64,000 nt of DNA, taken from assembly GCA_035489435.1 (NCBI GenBank), contig DATHKG010000090.1; one strand, given 5' to 3'. Positions 17,797 through 25,358 of this stretch are shown in pieces; the stretch's first letter is position 1, and every line of letters starts with the position of its first letter. The position numbers and the translations under genes are program-made. A model generated the notes under the pieces. The model worked only from the letters and a program-made list of their open reading frames with translations, was not told where the DNA came from and made no database searches. Origin of the DNA: DATHKG01 sp035489435 (lineage in GTDB: Bacteria > Bacteroidota > Bacteroidia > Chitinophagales > Chitinophagaceae).

Positions 17797-18480
17797 TTAA
17801 GGTGTGCCTTCCACCACATCATCATTATTTTCACTGCCCAGACTATAGTAGTCATTTTCTTCGTCACCCTGTTCCAGTGCATCTCGTTTAGGATTGTTCG
17901 GTTTTTCTTCCGGCATATCAAGATCTTCGCCCGTTGAAGACATATCAGTTGCTGCTTCGTTCAGGGGCTCTCCATCGAAATCAGTATCATCGAGCCCGGC
18001 TTTAGCAGACATTTCATCATCTCCGTCATCCATATCCTGGTCCTTGTCGCCAAGAATAAGCAAATCCTCATTGGTGACATCAGCTTCAGTGCCCATAACA
18101 ATTCCAAGATCGTCCTGATCCTCCAGTCCCTTTTCTCCCATAGTTACAACTTCACCCGGGGCAGTTTGCTTAGATTGATCAGCGGCCCCCACATCAGATT
18201 CGTTTAGCAACTCTTTGTTTCTTTTCCCTTCAGTTGTCTCACTGTTAACGGTATAGTTATCATCCTGCCCTAATCTTTGAGTATTGATTGTAGCACCGGT
18301 TGAATCTTTACTGTTGCCATCATTTATTATCGTATTTAGATCTTCTCCGTCGTTTGCAATATTCTCTTTCTCTACTTTATTCTCTTTCTCTGCCTTTTTT
18401 TCCTCGTTCGCTACTTTTTTATTCTCTTTCTCTCCTTTGTCGTTTTTACCCGCATCCTTCTTTTTTCCTTCGTTTTTCAT
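17797..18480 (-). CDS. acidic low-complexity protein of unknown function
   Basis: This is a 227-residue, strongly charged protein. The first 40 residues are Lys/Glu-rich (KKDAGKNDKGEKENKKVANE), and the rest is rich in Asp, Glu and Asn without hydrophobic stretches. It is probably intrinsically disordered and cytoplasmic. The internal ATG at 18480 is chosen; a longer frame starting at 18522 adds a short hydrophobic leader and is less likely. The antisense frames are mirror images of this composition. It lies 126 bp downstream of the DUF3606 gene on the same strand. Disordered acidic proteins next to DUF3606 suggest a stress-related locus, but that is inference. Confidence 0.6.
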   Translation of the reverse strand: MKNEGKKKDAGKNDKGEKENKKVANEEKKAEKENKVEKENIANDGEDLNTIINDGNSKDSTGATINTQRLGQDDNYTVNSETTEGKRNKELLNESDVGAADQSKQTAPGEVVTMGEKGLEDQDDLGIVMGTEADVTNEDLLILGDKDQDMDDGDDEMSAKAGLDDTDFDGEPLNEAATDMSSTGEDLDMPEEKPNNPKRDALEQGDEENDYYSLGSENNDDVVEGTP

Positions 18481-18606
18481 AATTGATCTTTGATTAACAG
18501 CATAAAAAATTATGCCGGCCATAATGCACCAGCACTCATGTGCCGAACCATGTGCCGAACCTTGTTTGGCAAATCATTGTGAGCAGGAATGGAACCACGT
18601 AGTCGA

Positions 18607-18786
18607 TTATTTCCCCTTAAGATATTCCTCCACCTTCATCCTGTCATTACCAACGGCCGCAATAGCTGCCTTAACTTCTTCCCTGCTTTTGCCGAGTTTT
18701 TCTTCCAGGTAGGAAAGTTCATAATTCTCGGTTGTGGAAACTTTGGCACGATCACGTTGATCTTTTATATTTTTATTGTCTGACAT
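18607..18786 (-). CDS. DUF3606 domain small protein
   Basis: This is a 59-residue cytoplasmic protein. The core NYELSYLEEKLGKSREEV, followed by AIAAVGNDRMKVEEYL, is the DUF3606 helical domain and fills nearly the whole protein. The ATG at 18786 is the only suitable start. DUF3606 proteins are small, helical, widespread in Bacteroidota and Proteobacteria, and of unknown function. It precedes the acidic protein on the same strand by 126 bp. Confidence 0.85.
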   Translation of the reverse strand: MSDNKNIKDQRDRAKVSTTENYELSYLEEKLGKSREEVKAAIAAVGNDRMKVEEYLKGK

Positions 18787-18860
18787 GGCTTAAGTTTTTT
18801 TATCGAACAAAAAGATCATGCCAGTTCCCACAGTTGCTTTTAAAAATGATTTCATATGCA

Positions 18861-20264
18861 TTAGATTTTGGCAGCGTCCCTGCACGCGCGTCCTGCCGCT
18901 TCAAGATTTGCAATCATCATTTCAGAATATTTGCGGGAAAGGATCACGCCATCCGCACCACCTTTGAAAGCGGCAAGTGTAGCGTCATATGTATCCTGCG
19001 GCGAAGCCTTACGGCTATTTTTTCCCGTTGGAATGTTTACGTCTATTCCGGGTAAAATAAAGCTTTTGCCTTTCACTCCAGCTTTAGCTCTTTGAGTTTC
19101 GCGCATCACATAATCGGCGCTCAGCCCCATCTTTGGCAATTCTTCCATTGAAGCTTCATTGGCATAATTCAGCAGGTGATTGTTCATTTTCATCAACGCT
19201 TCTGGCGGCACATCGCGAAAAACAGTGGAAGAAATATTACGGATGAAATTGCGATACCTTTCGCCTCCGCAATTGTTATAGACCACAACCTTCAGAAAAT
19301 CTGCCATAGTACCCAGATCGTCATAACTCCGGGCCGCACGGTACAAAGGATTAAACGAATTGGTGTGTTCGATGTGAAATCCTACCTGCAGATGGTTGCG
19401 TACTCCCTTTGTGGCTTTGTAAACATCTTTAAGAACCTGGTGTTTCCCCATATCAAACAACTGATTGTACGCCATGATTTCAGGGTATTCCAGTAAGAGC
19501 CGGCTGAACGCTACATAATAGCCATCGCCCGGTCTTTTTTCATTTAATGAATCCTGAACGTATTGATTCAATTTATTGTAACCCTCCTTGGCTCGTTTGA
19601 AGTCGATACCAGCGGTTTCCGCGGCCTTCTGATGATGTTCGCAGAAACAGGTTACTTTGGCAGAATCAATTCCCTGGGCATGACTAACTCCAATAGCATT
19701 CAGCAAAGGACCGTTGCGTTCGTTAAAAAGCAAAATACCGTCAATGTTATATGAAGAACAAAGATCAGTAACAACTGCTTTCCAGAATTCACGTACATCG
19801 GGCTGAAAAAAACACATGGCTCCGCCTTTTCGGCCCTGGAGATCAACTTCTGCAAAGTCTTTAAAAAAAGGCACATCGGCAGGATAATTGAAGCCATCCT
19901 GTACTGAACAAAACACTTTCATTCCCCTTTTCTTCGCAGCTGGCAATACTTCCGCAACCAGATCACGATCCCCAAAATCCGGGGCACGTAATTGTTCTCC
20001 CTTGATTTTAGTGTTCTTGTAATATTTCGCATGTGGGATAGCGTTATTGCCTCCATGAAAGGGTTTTTCTTTTGATTCCGGTTGGCCGTGATCAGGAATA
20101 GAATCGCCTGCAACCTGTCTTCCCGTGATTCCCCGGTCATAAGAAAATGTACTGAGATAGATTGTATTTACTGCACCTTTTTCCTGTAGGATGTCAAGCA
20201 CTTTATCTATGCCTTCATCATAAAATGAATCTGCACCTATTTGTATACCGATAGTTTTCGCCAT
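18861..20264 (-). CDS. TIM-barrel glycosidase-like protein, cytoplasmic paralog
   Basis: This 467-residue protein has no signal peptide; the start MAKTIGIQIGADSFYDEGID at 20264 is chosen over an upstream ATG in a repeat-like AT-rich leader. The sequence reads as a TIM barrel resembling uncharacterised glycosyl-hydrolase-like families: VLDILQEKGAVNTIYLSTF, AAKKRGMKVFCSVQDG, SSYNIDGILLFNERNGPLL, and later GGADGVILSRKYSEM. The E in FNERNG sits where a barrel catalytic acid would be. It is a close paralog of the next gene, with many identical blocks. I do not know the substrate. A 51-bp spacer with a palindrome separates the two. Confidence 0.7.
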   Translation of the reverse strand: MAKTIGIQIGADSFYDEGIDKVLDILQEKGAVNTIYLSTFSYDRGITGRQVAGDSIPDHGQPESKEKPFHGGNNAIPHAKYYKNTKIKGEQLRAPDFGDRDLVAEVLPAAKKRGMKVFCSVQDGFNYPADVPFFKDFAEVDLQGRKGGAMCFFQPDVREFWKAVVTDLCSSYNIDGILLFNERNGPLLNAIGVSHAQGIDSAKVTCFCEHHQKAAETAGIDFKRAKEGYNKLNQYVQDSLNEKRPGDGYYVAFSRLLLEYPEIMAYNQLFDMGKHQVLKDVYKATKGVRNHLQVGFHIEHTNSFNPLYRAARSYDDLGTMADFLKVVVYNNCGGERYRNFIRNISSTVFRDVPPEALMKMNNHLLNYANEASMEELPKMGLSADYVMRETQRAKAGVKGKSFILPGIDVNIPTGKNSRKASPQDTYDATLAAFKGGADGVILSRKYSEMMIANLEAAGRACRDAAKI

Positions 20265-20288
20265 TATTATTGTATTAATGTTGAAGTA

Positions 20289-20306
20289 TTCAATGTTAAC
20301 ATTGAA
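20289..20306. promoter_or_regulatory. 18-bp perfect palindrome between TIM-barrel paralogs
   Basis: TTCAATGTTAACATTGAA is a perfect palindrome in the 51-bp gap between the two paralogs. It lies about 25 bp upstream of the cytoplasmic paralog's ATG. It may be an operator or part of a processing hairpin between the two genes. Confidence 0.4.
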
Positions 20307-20315
20307 ATACAAGGA

Positions 20316-21866
20316 TTAAGCTTTTGAACCTTCTTTGATTGCCCTTCCGGCCGCATCAATATCTGCCAGATCCATCTCCGAGTATTTGCGGGAAAGGATC
20401 ACTCCGTGGGAACCTGCTTTGTAAGCAGCCGCAGTTGCTGCATAAGCATCTTCAGGGGATCCCTTACGGCTGGTGGCTTTTGTTGGAATTCCAATATCAA
20501 TACCGGGAAGAATCTTGCATTTCCCCTTCACACCGACGATTGCCCTTTGAGTTTCCCGAAAAACATAGTCTGCAGACAAACCCGCTGTCGGTAATTGTTC
20601 TATGGTAGCTTCATTACCATAATTCAGTAAGTGATTATTGAAGCGCATCAATTCTTCCATTGGAACGTCGCGGAAAATAGTCGACTGAATGTTTCGTATG
20701 AAATTGGCATATCTTTCACCACCGCAGTTATTATAAGCGACCACTTTCAGAAAATCAGCCTTGGCGGCAAGGTCTCCATAACTTCGGCTTGCCCGGAAGA
20801 AAGGATTAAATGAATTTACATGGTCAACATGGAAACCAACCTGCAGGTCCTTATTGACGGCTTTAACAGCAGCAAACACTTCTTCGAGCACCTGGTGTTT
20901 AGCCAAATCAAATAACTTATCCCAGGCAACGATTTCGGGATAATTTAATAGCAGGCGATTGAATTCAACATAGTATCCATCGCTTGGGCGTTCGCCTTTA
21001 ATAGAAGATTTGACAAACTGATCAAGTTTGATATAACCTTCTTTTGCACGTTGAAAGTTGATGCCAAGTTTTTTTGCTTCGCGCTGATGATGTTGGCAAA
21101 AGCAAGTTGATTTGGTAGAATCGATCGTTTGGAAATGACTCGCACCTAAGGCGTTTAAAAGCGGACCATTGCGTTCATTGAAGAAAAGCACCCCGTCTAT
21201 GTCATAAGACTTGCTGATATCAGTTGCCAGGCTCGTCCAGAAAGCACGTACATCCGGATGAAAGAGGCAAAGGGTATTGGACCGGCGTCCCAATAGGTCA
21301 ACTTCAGTACAATCTATAATACCCGGTACATCTGAACGCCATTGGTCCTCAATAGAAGCAAATACTTTCATACCCCTTTTCTTTGCAGCTGGTATTACGG
21401 ATGCCAGTATATCAAAATTGCCATGTTCAGTAGCACGGACCTCTTTTAGCTTTGTATTTTTATAAAATTCAGGATGAACCGTTGCATAGTTACCACCATG
21501 GAAGGTTTTGCTATCTGATTCCTGTGAACCATGGTCCGGAAACTTTTCACCTGGTAACTGTCTGCCTGCAAGGCCACGACCGTATGTAAAGACAGTAAGA
21601 AATAAAGTATTAACTCCTCCGCGTTTCTGAACAATATCCAATACCTGGTCTACTCCTTCATCAACAAATGAAACAGCCCCTATCTGGATACCATGCATCA
21701 TATCGCCCACAGCTACCTTATCAGGGACAAAAGCGCTGAGGGGTGAAATCCCAACAAAAGGAGCTGCAGCAGCAAAGGCACCTAGCTTTGCTGTTTTTTT
21801 TATGAAATCGCGTCTTGAATTTTCCTCATCATTTGCTGGTCTCATTGATTCTTCGAAATTCCTCAT
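20316..21866 (-). CDS. TIM-barrel glycosidase-like protein with Tat signal
   Basis: This is a 516-residue paralog of the preceding entry, with an N-terminal extension that carries a twin-arginine signal (NSRRDFIKKTAKLGAFAAAA). It is therefore probably exported folded to the periplasm, perhaps with a bound cofactor or metal. The barrel blocks match its neighbour: GGVNTLFLTVFTYGRG, AAKKRGMKVFASIEDQ, SYDIDGVLFFNERNGPLLNA, YNNCGGERYANFIRNIQST and GVILSRKYSEMDLADI. Either the ATG at 21866 or the one at 21845 could start it. A fossil of a susD gene lies just upstream on the same strand, so this gene probably once belonged to a glycan locus. Confidence 0.72.
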   Translation of the reverse strand: MRNFEESMRPANDEENSRRDFIKKTAKLGAFAAAAPFVGISPLSAFVPDKVAVGDMMHGIQIGAVSFVDEGVDQVLDIVQKRGGVNTLFLTVFTYGRGLAGRQLPGEKFPDHGSQESDSKTFHGGNYATVHPEFYKNTKLKEVRATEHGNFDILASVIPAAKKRGMKVFASIEDQWRSDVPGIIDCTEVDLLGRRSNTLCLFHPDVRAFWTSLATDISKSYDIDGVLFFNERNGPLLNALGASHFQTIDSTKSTCFCQHHQREAKKLGINFQRAKEGYIKLDQFVKSSIKGERPSDGYYVEFNRLLLNYPEIVAWDKLFDLAKHQVLEEVFAAVKAVNKDLQVGFHVDHVNSFNPFFRASRSYGDLAAKADFLKVVAYNNCGGERYANFIRNIQSTIFRDVPMEELMRFNNHLLNYGNEATIEQLPTAGLSADYVFRETQRAIVGVKGKCKILPGIDIGIPTKATSRKGSPEDAYAATAAAYKAGSHGVILSRKYSEMDLADIDAAGRAIKEGSKA

Positions 21867-21913
21867 CGGTTTGAATTTATAAGTTAATAGAATAATATAC
21901 GCAATTAGATTCC

Positions 21914-22021
21914 TTATCGCTGTTTATCATATCCCGGGTTTTGAGGTAGCATAAGGAACACATCAGCATAACGGATCACTTTCCAATTCGCTTTGCTTGT
22001 TGCCGGGTTTAGCGGAAGAGC
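21914..22021 (-). pseudogene. fossil of a SusD C-terminal region
   Basis: The minus strand reads ALPLNPATSK, then NWKVIRYADVFLML, then PQNPGYDKQR and a stop (36 codons). NWKVIRYADV(L/F)LM is a hallmark of the C-terminal part of SusD proteins, and QNPGY is their usual C-terminus. The roughly 100 or more residues that normally separate these two motifs are missing, so the fragment records an internal deletion. It has no start codon. It lies 48 bp upstream of the Tat-exported TIM-barrel gene on the same strand. Confidence 0.75.
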
Positions 22022-22060
22022 AATATAAAAATTTTACCGTTCTTGCGTTAAATTATAATC

Positions 22061-22471
22061 ATGGCGAAGTCAAAGGACATCAACACTCCCGAACAGGTAA
22101 CAGCATTTATCAAAAAACTTGAACCTGGATTAGCAGAAGTTGTTCAGGCTGTTCGCGAGGTCATATTGAGTGTCGATCCTTCAATAGGAGAACAGATCAA
22201 ATGGAACTCTCCCAGCTTTTTTTATACCGGAGAGATGAAAGCCTTCGATCCAAAAGATTACAAAAGTGACCTGGTGGTGGTGAACGTTCATCGTGGCAAT
22301 GCCTTACTGGTTTTCCCAACAGGAGCTATCATCAAAGACAAAAGCGGTGTGCTGGAAGGTGATTACAAAGATGGCCGCAGGGTGGTTAATATCAAAGACA
22401 TAAAGGACCTGGCTGACAAAAAAAAATCTTTACAATTAGTTATACGCGAATGGTTGAAAATGATTGAATAA
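22061..22471 (+). CDS. DUF1801 domain protein
   Basis: This is a 136-residue cytoplasmic protein. Features of DUF1801 are the N-terminal helix pattern (VTAFIKKLEPGLAEVVQAVR), the central EQIKWNSPSFFYTGEM and the C-terminal LQLVIREWLKMI. The family has an SCP2-like or iron-chaperone-like fold (compare YdhG of Bacillus), and its function is not firmly known. The stop codon lies only 5 bp from the stop of the convergent methyltransferase gene, leaving no space for a separate terminator. Confidence 0.85.
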   Translation: MAKSKDINTPEQVTAFIKKLEPGLAEVVQAVREVILSVDPSIGEQIKWNSPSFFYTGEMKAFDPKDYKSDLVVVNVHRGNALLVFPTGAIIKDKSGVLEGDYKDGRRVVNIKDIKDLADKKKSLQLVIREWLKMIE

Positions 22472-22476
22472 AAAGG

Positions 22477-23244
22477 TTAGAAGCTCGCAGACATAATAAT
22501 TCGCTTAAATGGATAAAACACCGGAGACTGGCTGAAATGCCGTTTTAAACGCATCTTAAATTCAGCCACAAACGCGATCGCGGCATCATCATTCAATCTT
22601 TCCAGATATGGTATCAATGTAGTTCCGGAAACCCAATCATACAAATCATCTGAATCGTTAACAACTACGGGGTAAATTTTTTCGAACACCTGTATGTTTT
22701 GCCCTCCATTCCGAAACAGGATCTCACCATATTCACCTGGATCCAGTACTGGTGATCTGCGATTCCAGTTTTGCAATGCATCACAATAAGGCTTGGTGTC
22801 CGCAAGTTCAACCAGTATTCTATTGGTAATATTGTGGTATTGGGCTGGCATTTGTATTAAAAGCTGACCACCAGGTTTTAACCGCGAGATCATAATTGAC
22901 ATCAGGCTACGATGATCTGCTATCCATTGTATAGCCGCATGTGAAAATATAAGATCCCATTTCTTGTTATCCTTCAGCTGATCCTCAATACCACCTTGAC
23001 GGAATGATAATTTATCATGTTTATACCTGGAAGATTCCAGCAGCATTTCTGCCGATGAGTCGACACCCAGAACCGTTTTTGGTTCAGGCAAATATTCTGC
23101 AAGTTTTAGGGTTAAGTCGCCCATCCCGCAACCGAGGTCAATAACATCCATTGATGGTCTCAGTTCAATTAATTGAACACAATCATAAAAAGGCCGCATG
23201 CGTTCAGACCTGAAATTATTATAAGTTCCGGGATTCCATTTCAT
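22477..23244 (-). CDS. SAM-dependent methyltransferase, trans-aconitate 2-methyltransferase-like
   Basis: This is a 255-residue class I methyltransferase. The SAM-binding motif VIDLGCGMGDLTLKLAEYLP is at residues 35-55, followed by VLGVDSSAEML and the DLIFSHAAIQWI post-I motif. The layout and the N-terminal WNPGTYNNFRSER match the trans-aconitate methyltransferase (Tam) group, which typically starts with W.P..Y..F...R.RP. The methyl acceptor is not proven by sequence. It is a monocistronic unit convergent with the DUF1801 gene. Confidence 0.85.
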   Translation of the reverse strand: MKWNPGTYNNFRSERMRPFYDCVQLIELRPSMDVIDLGCGMGDLTLKLAEYLPEPKTVLGVDSSAEMLLESSRYKHDKLSFRQGGIEDQLKDNKKWDLIFSHAAIQWIADHRSLMSIMISRLKPGGQLLIQMPAQYHNITNRILVELADTKPYCDALQNWNRRSPVLDPGEYGEILFRNGGQNIQVFEKIYPVVVNDSDDLYDWVSGTTLIPYLERLNDDAAIAFVAEFKMRLKRHFSQSPVFYPFKRIIMSASF

Positions 23245-23407
23245 AAATAAATTTGTTAAGAGAACACTCGATACATTTTATCAACTCATCAAGGGTCTTA
23301 TTCAATGATTCATTATACTTTAAAAATAATGATTAACTTAATAGTAGCGTTCTTCTGAAATTCTGAAGCCCTTTCTTGCACGATACCAACCAATCAAAAC
23401 CTGGAAA

Positions 23408-23935
23408 ATGCCTAACCAAATATTGTATACTCTAATCGTCATCGTCCTATTTGTTATTCTGGTGAAGTTGGTGACAATATTTATCTACAAAGACAAAGAA
23501 AAAAGCAAATCAAAGAATTTAATGAGCATTGCCATAGTTGATAGCCATAAACTTTTCAGAAAAGCTATCAGCATGGCTTTATCAAGGCAGGGTTTTCAAA
23601 TCCTCTTCGAAGCCTCAGACGGAAAGGAAGTAATTGACCTTTTAAAAAGTAATGTCAACCCTGATATTGCTTTGGTCTCAACTCATATTGGAGGGATGAA
23701 TGCGATAGAAACCGTGAGACTGTTGCAGGAATTTAACCCGGAAATTAAGATCCTGGTTCTATATATGGATCCCCTCCATGAACGTCCGGAAAAAATGATT
23801 GAGGCTGGTGCCCATGGTTGTATAGCTAAAACAGCCGATCCTGAAGAAATAAGAATTGCCATTCTTGAAATTCTGAACAAAGGAATTTACAGACAACAAA
23901 GAAAATACGCTTACCGGGCCCTCAATAGTTTTTGA
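23408..23935 (+). CDS. membrane-anchored pseudo-receiver protein
   Basis: This 175-residue protein has an N-terminal membrane helix (residues 5-27, ILYTLIVIVLFVILVKLV), a short Lys-rich linker and a response-regulator receiver fold (MSIAIVDSHKLFRKAISMAL onward). The usual phosphoacceptor Asp of the LM(D)..MPGM.G stretch is replaced: DIALVSTHIGGMNAIE has Ser there. The T/S switch residue position has Tyr (VLVLYMD), while the conserved Lys (CIAKT) is kept. There is no HTH or other output domain. It is therefore unlikely to be phosphorylated in the usual way and may act as a protein-interaction module at the membrane. No histidine kinase is adjacent. Confidence 0.8.
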   Translation: MPNQILYTLIVIVLFVILVKLVTIFIYKDKEKSKSKNLMSIAIVDSHKLFRKAISMALSRQGFQILFEASDGKEVIDLLKSNVNPDIALVSTHIGGMNAIETVRLLQEFNPEIKILVLYMDPLHERPEKMIEAGAHGCIAKTADPEEIRIAILEILNKGIYRQQRKYAYRALNSF

Positions 23936-23986
23936 AAAACTTAAAACGGAACAGCCTTATCCCTCAAATCCTTTAAATTAATTCAA

Positions 23987-24808
23987 ATGAAAATCACCAA
24001 CCACCTACTGTTTGACAACATGAACAGACAGGTTGACTTTCATCTTACCCCAAATAAAGGCGGTAAAATTACGCCCGAATACCTGGTTATTCACTACACA
24101 GCTGCCACACAGGAAAAAGGTTCAATAAGCTGGTTCCTTAACAAAGAAGCTAAGGCTTCTGCACATTTGCTGATCGACCGGGATGGTTCGATCACACAGT
24201 TCGCACCGTTTAATGTGATGACATGGCATGCAGGACAAAGTGAATGGAATGGACTGAATGGCCTTAATAAATTCTCTGTTGGCATCGAATTGGTGAATGG
24301 TGGCAGACTTGTGAGATCGGGTGCAGCCTGGATCTGCGCGGTTGACAAAAAAGCTGTTATTGATTCCGATGTCGTATTGGCCACACATAAAAATGAGACA
24401 ACAGAATCAGCCTGGCATGCATATACCGAGGTTCAGATGCAGGTAGCCGCACAAGTTTCGGCAGCCCTGGTAAAAACATATTCACTGAGAGATGTGCTAG
24501 GGCATGAAGATATCGCTCCTCATCGCAAATCCGATCCTGGCCCTGCATTTCCGATGGGAAGTTTCCGGTCGAAAGTGTTTGGAAGAAAGGATGATCTTTT
24601 AAAGGCCCATATAACCAGGGTAGCCGTTAACATCAGGGCGGGGGCAGGAACTCAATTTCTGACTGTAACTGATGTGCTGCCTCCCAATACCAGGGTCAGG
24701 GTATTGAAGCGCAATGGCAACTGGAGCTTCGTCGAGGCGCTCGAAACCGTTCACGGCCTTAACGACCTGGAAGGCTGGATCATGAGCAAATTCTTATTGG
24801 AAGAATAG
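23987..24808 (+). CDS. N-acetylmuramoyl-L-alanine amidase (Amidase_2) with SH3 domain
   Basis: This is a 273-residue protein. The Amidase_2 zinc site is visible: LVIHYTAA gives the first His (about residue 36), and LGHEDIAPHRKSDPGPAFPM near residue 168 gives the others along with the Lys-Asp-Pro-Gly motif. The stretch WHAGQSEWNG and the SVGIELVN segment are also typical. The C-terminal 60 residues read as a bacterial SH3 domain (RVAVNIRAGAGTQFLTV ... VRVLKRNGNWSFVEA). No signal peptide is evident, so it may work inside the cell or leave by another route. The family cleaves the amide bond between muramic acid and the stem peptide. Confidence 0.88.
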   Translation: MKITNHLLFDNMNRQVDFHLTPNKGGKITPEYLVIHYTAATQEKGSISWFLNKEAKASAHLLIDRDGSITQFAPFNVMTWHAGQSEWNGLNGLNKFSVGIELVNGGRLVRSGAAWICAVDKKAVIDSDVVLATHKNETTESAWHAYTEVQMQVAAQVSAALVKTYSLRDVLGHEDIAPHRKSDPGPAFPMGSFRSKVFGRKDDLLKAHITRVAVNIRAGAGTQFLTVTDVLPPNTRVRVLKRNGNWSFVEALETVHGLNDLEGWIMSKFLLEE

Positions 24809-24859
24809 GTTTTCGATAAATGATGTAAATTCCAATCCAACAAAACATATTCATTAGCG

Positions 24860-25261
24860 ATGGCAAATACAATGGGACGAACCCAGGTTGAAACGATCGA
24901 TAACTATATCGCTGGCTTTCCTGAAGATGTTCAGAAGCTATTAAAACAGATGAGAGAAATAATAAGCAAGGCTGCTCCAAAAGCGGAAGAAGCAATTAAG
25001 TATGCTATGCCAACCTTTACTCTTCATGGAAACCTTGTGCACTTCGCCGGTTATAAAAATCATATTGGATTTTATCCGGCACCATCCGGTATTGAATCTT
25101 TCAAAGAGGAACTTTCACAATATAAGAATTCAAAGGGTGCGGTTCAATTTCCACTTGACAAACCACTTCCCGTTGCATTGATTACAAAAATCGTAAAGTT
25201 TCGTGTTAAAGAAAGTATAGCAGCTGCTGAATTGAAAACACTAAGAAAAGCTAAACGTTAA
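24860..25261 (+). CDS. DUF1801 domain protein (YdhG-like)
   Basis: This is a 133-residue protein, a second DUF1801 member in the window. The block VETIDNYIAGFPEDVQKLLK leads, followed by AEEAIKYAMPTFTLHGNLVH and FAGYKNHIGFYPAPSGIESF, all characteristic of the YdhG/DUF1801 group. Cytoplasmic; function unknown, with iron chaperone activity proposed for some relatives. It differs clearly from the copy at 22061, so the two are not recent duplicates. The 3' end lies in a 37-bp spaced direct repeat. Confidence 0.87.
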   Translation: MANTMGRTQVETIDNYIAGFPEDVQKLLKQMREIISKAAPKAEEAIKYAMPTFTLHGNLVHFAGYKNHIGFYPAPSGIESFKEELSQYKNSKGAVQFPLDKPLPVALITKIVKFRVKESIAAAELKTLRKAKR

Positions 25262-25315
25262 TTGTATTGACAATAACCTCATGAAAGCAAAACGTCAATT
25301 GTATTAACCATAACC
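25247..25315. repeat. 32-bp direct repeat spanning the DUF1801 stop codon
   Basis: Two copies, 25247-25278 and 25284-25315, match at 28 of 32 positions. Both contain AATTGTATT and ATAACC. The first copy includes the last codons and the TAA of the DUF1801 gene (CGTTAAT); in the second the same place reads CGTCAAT. Confidence 0.8.
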
Positions 25316-25358
25316 AGTACCAGGTTACCAGTACTATTTCGGATAACCATAACAGTGA

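Noticed and set aside
17894..18512. Several plus-strand frames opposite the acidic protein
   Set aside because: Their Ser- and Phe-rich low-complexity sequence is the mirror image of Lys/Glu/Asp codons on the other strand.
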